64,000 bases of DNA from Acinetobacter puyangensis. GTDB taxonomy: Bacteria > Pseudomonadota > Gammaproteobacteria > Pseudomonadales > Moraxellaceae. Shown piece after piece: positions 55,141 to 62,907 of this stretch; position 1 is the stretch's first letter; the number at the start of each line of letters is the position of its first letter. A model generated the notes under the pieces. The model made no database searches. It had not been told where the DNA came from and was given only the letters and a program-made list of their open reading frames with translations. The translations under genes were made by a program, and so were the position numbers. The stretch spans positions 1 through 64,000 of the forward strand of contig NZ_OANT01000014.1 of the NCBI RefSeq assembly GCF_900096995.1. Reading direction: 5' to 3'.

Positions 55141-55410
55141 ATGTCTAAAACAATCCGGGCAAGAACAATAGATAAAACAACACCATTTACCATGGTTTTA
55201 GATGTAGACGTCATTTTTGATTCAGAAGCAAATGTATGGGTAGCAGATTGTGAGCCTTTATGTATTGTTACAGAAGCGAGTAGTTATGAACAAGTGATCC
55301 AACAGGTACGAGAATTAGTACCTGAAATGCTACAAGAAAATAATATTGATTTAGGTAACCAGAAAATTTATCTTAATTTTCAGCATTTAGATGAGTCAGC
55401 GATTGCCTAA
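55141..55410 (+). CDS. DUF1902 (HicB-like) antitoxin
   Basis: An 89-residue protein beginning MSKTIRARTI from the ATG at 55141, which has GGTGAG upstream (a GTG at 55132 is an alternative). The segment IFDSEANVWVADCEPLCIVT followed by EASSYEQVIQQVRELVPEML is the partial RNase-H-like HicB/DUF1902 fold. Its stop overlaps the toxin start (TAATG), implying coupled translation. No C-terminal DNA-binding extension is evident, so how it represses is open. Confidence 0.78.
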   Translation: MSKTIRARTIDKTTPFTMVLDVDVIFDSEANVWVADCEPLCIVTEASSYEQVIQQVRELVPEMLQENNIDLGNQKIYLNFQHLDESAIA

Positions 55411-55607
55411 TGGGTGCTGGTTTTTATGCTATTGTGCTGGAAATAATCAAAAGGCATGGTTGTGTCTTTATAAGACAAGCGAAAGGCAGTCATGAAATAT
55501 GGTTTAGCCCCATAAGCAATAGAAAATTTACAGTACATTGCACAGTTGCTTCCAGACATTCTGCAAATAAAATATTAAGAGATGCTGGTATAAATGAAAA
55601 ATTATAA
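55410..55607 (+). CDS. hicA: HicA-family mRNA interferase toxin
   Basis: A 65-residue basic dsRBD-like protein. The GSHEIWF segment holds the catalytic His of HicA, and the C-terminal VASRHSANKILRDAGI is the usual helix. It starts inside the stop codon of the antitoxin gene (antitoxin first, the reverse of classical hicAB). HicA toxins cleave mRNA when the antitoxin is lost. Confidence 0.82.
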   Translation: MGAGFYAIVLEIIKRHGCVFIRQAKGSHEIWFSPISNRKFTVHCTVASRHSANKILRDAGINEKL

Positions 55608-56054
55608 ATAGATTTTGATCTGATTGACCAAATTATAGTAAACAAAAATCCCTGTATTTAATATGATTTAAAAAACAAATATTAGATCAAGAGTAAGTGC
55701 ATTTAAGCCAAGATACGGAAATTTTTAAATAATTATCAAAATTCAAAAACACAAATAAATCCATGAATTTTATTGATTTAATTATTTAAAAAAAATTCTA
55801 GTATGGGACATCACCTGTCCATCCTATTGATTATTATGGTTGAATTAACATTGTATTTAAGAAAATAGATGATCATAGTCATTAATATAGAATTAGTCTT
55901 AAAATTGTTGATATAGAGATTACATATCGTGTATAAAAACATTGATCAAGTGTGATCTACCTTAAGAAAATCGTTGTTACATGAATCAAGTAAGAAAACT
56001 TTTGAATTGTTAAGCTGTTTGTGAAAATTAGAGTATTGTGGGAAATAGACAAAA
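55608..56054. other. AT-rich non-coding stretch in the islet
   Basis: About 450 bases of very AT-rich sequence with short scattered T/A runs and no convincing ORF, tRNA or terminator. Confidence 0.45.
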
Positions 56055-56258
56055 ATGTCGAGTAAAAATCAGTTAAATGTTGAGCAGCAAAAAGAGTATG
56101 CGATGTATCCTGTGCAAGAAATCCAGCGGTTGTACGAAATCCATCAACACTATCAAATGCTACTTATACAAATAGACCAGCTTAAAGTGGAAAATTATTC
56201 GCTTAGGCAGGAAATATTGGAATTAAATAAAAATGCTGCAAATAACAAAGCAGACTAA
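56055..56258 (+). CDS. Small coiled-coil protein, paralogue 1
   Basis: A 67-residue protein I do not recognise. It has a YPVQEIQRLYEIHQHYQ motif, then a heptad-like stretch (LIQIDQLKVENYSLRQEILE) predicted as coiled coil. It has no signal peptide or membrane segment. The gene at 56459 shares the pattern Y-P-x-x-E-I-x-R-L-Y...Y-Q...I...L...E-N...L-R. The RBS is weak (GGGA 12 bases upstream). Confidence 0.6.
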   Translation: MSSKNQLNVEQQKEYAMYPVQEIQRLYEIHQHYQMLLIQIDQLKVENYSLRQEILELNKNAANNKAD

Positions 56259-56458
56259 ATTGATTCATAGGTATACAATTTAAAACGATTGCTATTTAAA
56301 AAATTCTGATTTAACAACATGATAAATTTTGGTGATAGGAAATATTTTTATCTCGATGAGGGGGGAATTTTTATCAAAATTATTCCCAAATGAGGATATT
56401 GATAAAAAAGTTTTAGGATTATCCTAGGGAAATATAAAGATGAGTGGGGAGTCTTATA

Positions 56459-56656
56459 ATGAATGAAGTGATAGCGTTAAAGCGAAGTATGCCGAATAAA
56501 GAAGCAATATATGCACAATATCCTATAGGTGAAATTAAAAGATTATATGATTATCGGTTGAAATATCAGGTGCTAAGTGAGGAAATTGGGACGTTAGTAA
56601 AAGAGAATCAACAGCTTAGAGAAAAAAATATTACAATTGAAATCTATGCTGTCTGA
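56459..56656 (+). CDS. Small coiled-coil protein, paralogue 2
   Basis: A 65-residue protein of unknown function. From the ATG at 56459 (GGGGAG seven bases before) it carries YPIGEIKRLYDYRLKYQ and a leucine/glutamate coiled coil (EEIGTLVKENQQLRE). It is clearly homologous to the gene at 56055 over about 40 residues. It is convergent with the XRE regulator, 21 bases away. Confidence 0.62.
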   Translation: MNEVIALKRSMPNKEAIYAQYPIGEIKRLYDYRLKYQVLSEEIGTLVKENQQLREKNITIEIYAV

Positions 56657-56670
56657 CCTGAATGATGAGT

Positions 56671-56691
56671 AAGATGCTCACGGAGCATCTT
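56671..56691. other. Hairpin between paralogue 2 and the XRE gene
   Basis: AAGATGCTC (56671-56679) pairs with GAGCATCTT (56683-56691) around a 3-base loop. It contains the stop codon of the XRE regulator gene. No T run lies on either side, so termination is doubtful. Confidence 0.45.
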
Positions 56692-57082
56692 GCTGTATAA
56701 GCATTTCATCAATCAAATGATAAATAAGAAATTTTTGCTTATTATTAAGTTTTTCAAACTTATTGGCTAGGTCACCAAGCTGGATGGGGTGATTATATAT
56801 TAATCCTTGATCTGGTTTGGATTCACTCGGTTGTTCTTCACCAAAACGTAGCCATTGGCTTGAGGTATCTAACCATGTTGCGAGGATCTGTAATTTATCC
56901 TGATTGGGAATAGCGTTACCTGACAGCCAATTACTGGCTGTTTGTACGCTAATGGATTGCCCGCTATAGCGTAAATTAAACTCCCGAGCCAACCAAGTGG
57001 GACTATTGACTGGCCAGCTGTATTTGGCCAGTTGTTGTTTAAGCCGTTGACTAAAGGCCTCTTTTGCATTTTTTTCCTGCAT
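56678..57082 (-). CDS. XRE/Cro-like transcriptional regulator
   Basis: A 134-residue protein with an N-terminal HTH region (about 5-75). SQRLKQQLAKYSWPVNSPTW and GQSISVQTASNWLSGNAIPN resemble Acinetobacter phage/islet-type repressors with a bacteriophage CI-like HTH. The C-terminal part (LANKFEKLNNKQKFLIYHLI) may oligomerise. The frame is open to a TTG at 57103. It points away from the adhesin gene, so it may control the intergenic region before it; target unknown. Confidence 0.72.
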   Translation of the reverse strand: MQEKNAKEAFSQRLKQQLAKYSWPVNSPTWLAREFNLRYSGQSISVQTASNWLSGNAIPNQDKLQILATWLDTSSQWLRFGEEQPSESKPDQGLIYNHPIQLGDLANKFEKLNNKQKFLIYHLIDEMLIQQDAP

Positions 57083-57550
57083 AAAACTACAATCGATGTT
57101 CAAGTAACTTTGGATAAGTTAACATGTTCTAAATCAAGTTTTGATTGATAAAGTGTTGTAAAAATAATTCTTATCATTTCATTTTTACTAATATTTATAT
57201 AGATAAAAGATAAATGTAGATGGGGTTGTATTTTATATAACTTAATGTTTTTAAATATTAAATTTTGGTTTTCTTACTATTTTATTTAATGTTTTTATCT
57301 CTTTGCATGATTGAGTGTAAATTATTTTTAAAATTTAAATCAAATATTGATTGATAAAAATTTAAAGTAAAACTAGAATTGTATGTAAGGTATTAAAAGA
57401 TGTATTTCTTGTGTAACGCAAGCCAAGAAATAAGATCTGAACCATTCATTTGATTTGTTCAAATGGAACCAGTTTGAGACTTACATGAAGAGAAGAACTG
57501 GCACTTTTGAGTAATGATAAATCTAAACTTCTTATAGGATGTTTTTAAAG
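57083..57550. other. Long AT-rich leader before the adhesin gene
   Basis: About 470 AT-rich bases between the XRE gene (reading left) and the adhesin gene. It holds the promoters for both. CATTTGATTTGTTCAAATG (57449-57467) contains a short inverted repeat (CATTTG...CAAATG) that might be an operator. Confidence 0.4.
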
Positions 57551-60244
57551 ATGAGAAATAATTTTAAACTTTCGGCGGTAGCAGTTGCATTGGCAACAAT
57601 AACAACTGGGGCAGTAGCAGATACATTTACCGTGGATCAAACGCCTGGTTATGGGTATACAACAACGATCAATACAGATGCGTTAACGAGTGTTTCAGCG
57701 ACAACAATTACAGCAGATACAATTACTTTAGCTGGTGCAGACCTTGCAACAAAAATTACCACTAATGAGTTAGAAGTAAATGGTCCAGTAACAGTTGATA
57801 ATGAGAAAGCAACAACTACAGTTGATCAGGCAGGTACACCTGCGACTACACCAACATTTGGTGATGATGTGGATGGCGATGGCAAACCGGATACCCTAGT
57901 TCAAACTAAGGAACAAACCGATACTGTTACTGTAAATAGCCAATCGCAACAATACAATGAGAATAATTTAACTTTCTCATCTACAATTGAAAAAGGTACC
58001 CAAACTACAACTGATTCATATGTTGCTGATATTACGTATGATGAAAATGGTGTGGCAACTTATGGTACAAATATTCCAACAGGTCAGCAAGTTACTTCTG
58101 ATTTAGAAATTATATCAGAAGATACTATTATTGTAGGTAAGGAATTTGATGACAGTACAACTGCATTAACTATCCGTAATAAAAATGCTGAGGGTGAAGC
58201 AGAATCTGTATTAACAGCTCAAGGTTTAACAACTGGTAATGTAACAGCAGATACAATTACTTTAGCTGGTGAAGATCTTGCTACAATAATTGCAGATGGT
58301 GATGCCGATACACTGGCAACTGCAAATACTTATACTGATACATCTGTAGCCACAGAAGCAGAAGCAAGAGAAGCAGGCGATGCAGCAACTCTAGCAGCCG
58401 CAAATACATATACAGACGATGCTGTAGCAGCAGAAGCAGCTGCACGCGAAGCTGGCGATGCCGATACACTCGCAACTGCAAACAGTTATACTGATACAGC
58501 CGTAGCAGCAGAAGCAACAATCCGTGCAGATGCCGATGCAGCTTTACAAGCAAATATCGATGCAGAAGCAGCAACTCGTGCAGATGAAGATGCAGCAATT
58601 CGTACAGAGTTGGCAGCAGGTGATGCAGCAACTTTGGAATCAGCAAAAGTTTATACAGATGATGTTGTAGCAGTTGAAGCAGCAGCACGTGAAGCTGGTG
58701 ATCAGGCGATTCGTGATGATATTGCTACAAAAGTTACGACCAATGAATTGGAAGTAAATGGTCCAGTAACAGTTAATAATGTGAAATCAACAACGACAGT
58801 TGATCAGGCGGGTACACCAGCAACCACTCCAACATTTGGCGATGATGTTGATGCTGATGGTAAGCCAGATACTTTGGTTCAAACCAAGGAACAAACCGAT
58901 ACAGTTACTGTAACAAGCCAATCCCAATTGTATAATGAGAATAATCTAACTTTCTCATCTACAGTTGAAAAAGGTACGCAAACCACAACTGATTCATATG
59001 TTGCAGATATTAGCTATGATGAGAATGGTGTGGCAACTTATGGTACAAATGTTCCAACAGGTCAGCAGGTTACTTCTGATTTAGATGTTGTATCAGAAGA
59101 TACCATCATTGTAGGTAAGGAATTTGATGACAGTACCACTGCATTAATTATCCGTAATAAAGATGCTGATGGTAATGAAGCACAATCTGTATTAACAGCT
59201 CAAGCTTTGACCACTGGTAATGTAACAGCTGATACAATTACTTTAGCCGGTGCAGACCTTGCAACAACAATTGCCGACGGTGATGCGGCAACTTTAGCCT
59301 CTGCTAATACTTATACTGATAATTCTGTGGAAGTAGAAGCGAAAGCACGTACAGACGCTGATACAGCTTTACAAGCAAATATTGATGCAGAAGCAACAAC
59401 CCGTGCAAGTGAAGATGCAGCGATTCGTACAGAATTAGCAGCAGGCGATGTGGCAACTTTAGCCTCTGCTAATACTTATACTGATAATTCTGTGGAAGTA
59501 GAAGCGAAAGCACGTACAGACGCTGATACAGCTTTACAAGCAAATATTGATGCAGAAGCAACAACCCGTGCAAGTGAAGATGCAGTGATTCGTACAGAAT
59601 TAGCAGCAGGCGATGCGGCAACTTTAGCCTCTGCCAATACTCATACTGATAGTGCTGTGACAACAGAAGCGAAAGCACGTACAGATGCTGATACAGCTTT
59701 ACAGGCAAATATTGATGCAGAAGCAGTCACTCGTGAAGCAGCAGATAAAGCCAATGCCACTGCGATTGCCAAAGAAGTAGCAGATCGTCAGGCAGCGATT
59801 ACGACCGAAGCTACAGCTCGTGAAACTGGTGATGCACAAACCCTTACAGATGCCAAAGCATTTACCACGTCTACTGCAACCACAACCTTAAATTCTGCAA
59901 AATCTTATACAGATACCAAAGCAACTGAAACTCTGACTGCTGCAAATGCTTATACAGATACTCAAGTCAGCCGTGTATCCAAAAAACTTGATGATGTAGA
60001 AAAAACTTCTTATCGTGGGATTGCGATTGCCTTGGCAGCACAGCAACAAGTGCCTAATATCAAGCCGGGTCAATTTGCTGTATTTGGTGGTGTAGGTCAC
60101 TATGAAGGTGAAAGTGCTGGTGCATTAGGTGTTGTAAGTGCATTAGCTGATGGTCGTACATCAATCAGTGCAGCATTAGGTGTTGCCGGTAGCGGTGAAG
60201 TTGGTGGTCGTGTAGGTGTTGCTTACGTTTTCGGTGGTAACTAA
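57551..60244 (+). CDS. Repeat-rich trimeric autotransporter adhesin (YadA-anchor)
   Basis: An 897-residue surface protein. The signal peptide is MRNNFKLSAVAVALATITTG up to AVA. Two copies of a head module (about residues 71-250 and 397-576) flank Ala/Glu/Asp-rich heptad repeats (ANTYTDTSVATEAEAREAGD type). Three 55-residue repeats (about 580-745) form the stalk. The C-terminal ~90 residues (RVSKKLDDVEKTSYRGIAIA, then four beta strands to VGVAYVFGGN) are the YadA trimeric barrel anchor. The head modules lack the YadA/Hia head motifs I know. An in-frame ATG at 57539 would add four residues. Confidence 0.85.
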   Translation: MRNNFKLSAVAVALATITTGAVADTFTVDQTPGYGYTTTINTDALTSVSATTITADTITLAGADLATKITTNELEVNGPVTVDNEKATTTVDQAGTPATTPTFGDDVDGDGKPDTLVQTKEQTDTVTVNSQSQQYNENNLTFSSTIEKGTQTTTDSYVADITYDENGVATYGTNIPTGQQVTSDLEIISEDTIIVGKEFDDSTTALTIRNKNAEGEAESVLTAQGLTTGNVTADTITLAGEDLATIIADGDADTLATANTYTDTSVATEAEAREAGDAATLAAANTYTDDAVAAEAAAREAGDADTLATANSYTDTAVAAEATIRADADAALQANIDAEAATRADEDAAIRTELAAGDAATLESAKVYTDDVVAVEAAAREAGDQAIRDDIATKVTTNELEVNGPVTVNNVKSTTTVDQAGTPATTPTFGDDVDADGKPDTLVQTKEQTDTVTVTSQSQLYNENNLTFSSTVEKGTQTTTDSYVADISYDENGVATYGTNVPTGQQVTSDLDVVSEDTIIVGKEFDDSTTALIIRNKDADGNEAQSVLTAQALTTGNVTADTITLAGADLATTIADGDAATLASANTYTDNSVEVEAKARTDADTALQANIDAEATTRASEDAAIRTELAAGDVATLASANTYTDNSVEVEAKARTDADTALQANIDAEATTRASEDAVIRTELAAGDAATLASANTHTDSAVTTEAKARTDADTALQANIDAEAVTREAADKANATAIAKEVADRQAAITTEATARETGDAQTLTDAKAFTTSTATTTLNSAKSYTDTKATETLTAANAYTDTQVSRVSKKLDDVEKTSYRGIAIALAAQQQVPNIKPGQFAVFGGVGHYEGESAGALGVVSALADGRTSISAALGVAGSGEVGGRVGVAYVFGGN
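57764..58300 (+). repeat. Adhesin head-module repeat, copy 1
   Basis: Highly similar to copy 2 at an offset of exactly 978 bases. It starts at the AATGAG/AATGAA codons of TNELEVNGPVTV and runs through the TADTITLAG segment. Confidence 0.8.
58742..59278 (+). repeat. Adhesin head-module repeat, copy 2
   Basis: Second copy of the head module. Most differences are synonymous or conservative, suggesting a recent duplication or gene conversion. Confidence 0.8.
59291..59785 (+). repeat. Tandem 165-bp repeats in the adhesin stalk
   Basis: Three 165-base (55-codon) units at 59291, 59456 and 59621. The first two are almost identical and the third is diverged. The length is in frame, so copy number can change without a frameshift. 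Confidence 0.85.
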
Positions 60245-60278
60245 TTTAATATTAATTTTAAATTTTCATTTCCTCCTC

Positions 60279-60308
60279 TGTCCCCGCTTCGGCGGGGATT
60301 TTTTATTG
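60279..60308 (+). terminator. Terminator of the adhesin gene
   Basis: TCCCCGC (60281-60287), loop TTCG, GCGGGGA (60292-60298), then TTTTTTATT. A classical UUCG tetraloop terminator. Confidence 0.93.
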
Positions 60309-60636
60309 CAAAAAGTAAAAAAGTCATCATTGTTTTTGATGGTGAACCAGATAGTTATTTCATCTTTTGTCATTTTTAGTGCAGAATAACTTTTAAAAAG
60401 TTATAGTCAGATCATGAAAAAATACATACAGGATAATTTCATAAATACATTAATTTAAAGGTCTTTTTTGAAATTAGTGTATGGGGTTAATAGTGATTTG
60501 ACTATAGTGCAGAATGAAATGCAAATTAGTGCAAAATTGGTCGTAAACTTACAGTATGGTAAAAATGATTGAACTCAAAATATACACAATACCATACAAT
60601 CTATATATATCGTGATATAACTTTATATATCGACAT
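60309..60636. other. Non-coding region between adhesin and tmRNA
   Basis: AT-rich, no ORF. It contains three direct repeats of TAGTGCARAAT at 60377-60387, 60505-60515 and 60527-60537. It also holds a run of TATATATCG-like sequence near 60600-60635. Confidence 0.5.
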
Positions 60637-60673
60637 TAAAAAACCCCTAAGCATTGCTACTTAAGGGTTTTAG
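60637..60673 (-). terminator. Terminator of ssrA
   Basis: On the minus strand AAACCCTTAAG pairs with CTTAGGGGTTT, followed by TTTAATG. It lies about 40 bases past the tmRNA 3' end. Confidence 0.78.
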
Positions 60674-60714
60674 GCTTATATGTCGTTATGTAACGTCATA
60701 TAAATTTAAGTATA

Positions 60715-61074
60715 TGGTGGAGATGGGGGGAGTTGAACCCCCGTCCGCAAGCACTACACTCGAGAATACTACATGCTTAGATATCGTCTACTATTTTAAC
60801 CCTTTGTGACCCGACGAACAGGGTACAAAGCGCGATCCTCTTAGTTTGGTATAAAGTCCCGAGGCTCAACTTTATACGGACTTGTGTGCGTGCGCTTCAG
60901 TCGGGCTACCAGACCACAAGTATTCTAGTAGGCGGACAAGCTGCCCTTAAGCAGCTAGAGCGTAAGATTCGTCGTTTGCGACTAAAAAAATGCAAATTTT
61001 ATTTACGAGAGAAAATGCGCTCTCGGCATGCATCTATAAGTTTCATCACCAGCGTCGAAGCCAATAACATCCCC
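60715..61074 (-). ncRNA. ssrA: tmRNA
   Basis: A 360-base transfer-messenger RNA that rescues stalled ribosomes. The 5' end GGGGATG and the tRNA-like 3' end GGTTCAACTCCCCCCATCTC then CACCA are canonical. The tag ORF (60979 down to 60947) encodes ANDESYALAA then TAA. Acinetobacter tags I recall are ANDETYALAA; a Ser in place of Thr is a small variation. A terminator follows downstream. Confidence 0.96.
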
Positions 61075-61371
61075 AGATGATTTGCCAATAGTAACAGAGA
61101 AAAAGCGAAATTACTAGCTTTGACTTTCCCTATACGCTATTGGCCTTGCACTATATATGGTGTGTTGTTGCAAAATTTCAAGAGGGGAAAATGAAAAGAA
61201 GAGGTTTATATATTATTATGGTGATTTGTTATTGAATGAAAATACCTGATTATATTGCGCCATGATTTTTGTATTGATTGATATTTCTTCATACAAGTTC
61301 ATCTCAAGAGATATAAAATCTCATGCTTGTAAAGCAGGTTAGGTCATGATGACCCAACCTCTTTATTATGA
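61075..61371. other. Intergenic region ssrA promoter / emrB end
   Basis: It holds the ssrA promoter (a possible -10 TACTAT at 61088-61093, minus strand). An imperfect hairpin at about 61337-61363 may end the emrAB transcript. Confidence 0.45.
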
Positions 61372-62901
61372 TTAATGGGCAGCACCTTTGGGAATAGAAA
61401 CTTTTTTGGGTTTCGGCGCAAGCCAGACCAATGCCGCCGCGACAAAAAATAGTAATGTAAATAAGAGAAATACGTGATCGACAGCCACAGTAAGCGCTTC
61501 CTTGTTGACTAGATCGGAAACAATACCCAGCGCGACGTCGTAAGAGAAGCCATGTTGTTGCAAGCTCGTGAGTGTAGCATCGGGTTGTAAAGTTGAGACG
61601 ATTTGATGACGTGCCATCGACGAACGGTCATCCCAAATCGTAATGGCAAGCGAGGCACCGATTGCTCCGGCAATGGTTCTTAAAAAGTTCATTAATCCAG
61701 CTGCCGAAGCAATTTCCTGCGGCAGTACCGATGCGAGTGCCAAGTTGGAAAGAGGAATAAAAAACATGGGAACGCCAAAGCCCTGCAAAAATTGCGGGAG
61801 GGCAACGACCCAGAAATCAGCATCGTTGGTCCAGAAGGCACGCATGAGTGTAACGCCTCCCAACCAGATTAACCCAAATGAAGCAATGGCACGAGGATCA
61901 TATTTAGTGGACCATTTGGCAACCAGTGGCGACATCATAATACTGCCAAGGCCCATGGTTGCCGTTACATAACCAGCCCATGATGCAGTATAGCCAATAT
62001 TGCTTTGTAACCATTGGGGGATGACGACAATACAGCCAAAAAAAGCACCAAAACCAAAGGCTAGTGAGACTACGGCACTGCTAAAACCAAGATGTCTAAA
62101 AATTTTGATGTCAACGACAGGACTGGATTCGGTACTTTCCCAGATAAGAAAACCGATAAAACCAAGTATGGCAATGATGGCAAGACTACAAATAAATGTA
62201 CTGCCAAACCAATCATGTTCATGGCCCAGATCCAGCATCAGTTGTAATGCGCCAATCCACAAAACCAGTAAGGCTAAACCCACTACATCCATACGAAGTT
62301 TAAAGGTATCGGTTTCGGCTTCACGCAAATAATTCCAGACACCCAGCGCACAGATTATACCTACAGGAATATTGATAAAGAAAATCCAGTGCCAGGATAA
62401 ATTGTCACTGATGGTTCCTCCAAGAATAGGGCCTAGAATCGGTCCGATGACGGTGGTCAATGCCCATATCGCCATGGCTTTGGCATGTTGTTCGCTCGGA
62501 AAAATACGCATCAACAAGGTTTGGCTCAGCGGCATAATTGGACCACCAAACAAACCCTGACCAATCCTGCAAATGACCAGCATAGCCAGACTATTGGACA
62601 AACCGCACAAGATTGAAAAAGAGGTAAATCCAATCAGCCCAATGACAAAGACTCGGACTGTACCAAAACGATTGGCCAGCCAACCTGTTAAGGGGACACA
62701 AATAGCTTCGGCAACCGCATAGGAGGTAATGACCCATGTGCCTTGCGAACTGGAAACAGCCAACCCACCTGCAATATGTGTCAATGAGACGTTGGCAATG
62801 GTCATGTCCAGCACCACCATAAAGTTGGCAAGTGCTAATAACATCGCCGCAATCAGTAATCGTGTACCTTGCAGACTGGTAGGAAGAGTTTGTGCATTCA
62901 T
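61372..62901 (-). CDS. emrB: EmrB-type MFS multidrug efflux pump (DHA2)
   Basis: A 509-residue inner-membrane antiporter with 14 predicted helices. The DHA2 motif C (GPILGPILGGTISDNLSWHW) and the early motif NFMVVLDMTIANVSLTHIAG are typical of EmrB/QacA. It lies 6 bases downstream of emrA, and the two should work with a TolC-like outer-membrane channel. The substrates are unknown. Confidence 0.9.
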   Translation of the reverse strand: MNAQTLPTSLQGTRLLIAAMLLALANFMVVLDMTIANVSLTHIAGGLAVSSSQGTWVITSYAVAEAICVPLTGWLANRFGTVRVFVIGLIGFTSFSILCGLSNSLAMLVICRIGQGLFGGPIMPLSQTLLMRIFPSEQHAKAMAIWALTTVIGPILGPILGGTISDNLSWHWIFFINIPVGIICALGVWNYLREAETDTFKLRMDVVGLALLVLWIGALQLMLDLGHEHDWFGSTFICSLAIIAILGFIGFLIWESTESSPVVDIKIFRHLGFSSAVVSLAFGFGAFFGCIVVIPQWLQSNIGYTASWAGYVTATMGLGSIMMSPLVAKWSTKYDPRAIASFGLIWLGGVTLMRAFWTNDADFWVVALPQFLQGFGVPMFFIPLSNLALASVLPQEIASAAGLMNFLRTIAGAIGASLAITIWDDRSSMARHQIVSTLQPDATLTSLQQHGFSYDVALGIVSDLVNKEALTVAVDHVFLLFTLLFFVAAALVWLAPKPKKVSIPKGAAH

Positions 62902-62907
62902 GGCAGA

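Noticed and set aside
58281..58688. Leucine-rich antisense frame in the adhesin gene
   Set aside because: A mirror of the Ala/Asp/Glu-rich repeats; composition artefact.
59291..59785. CRISPR array possibility in regularly spaced repeats
   Set aside because: Repeat unit is 165 bases, in frame, without spacers; part of the adhesin stalk.
55100..60310. Prophage or integrative element
   Set aside because: No integrase, terminase, portal or direct attachment repeats were found; called an islet instead.
60886..61080. Open frame within ssrA
   Set aside because: Antisense of tmRNA and basic in composition; no coding evidence.
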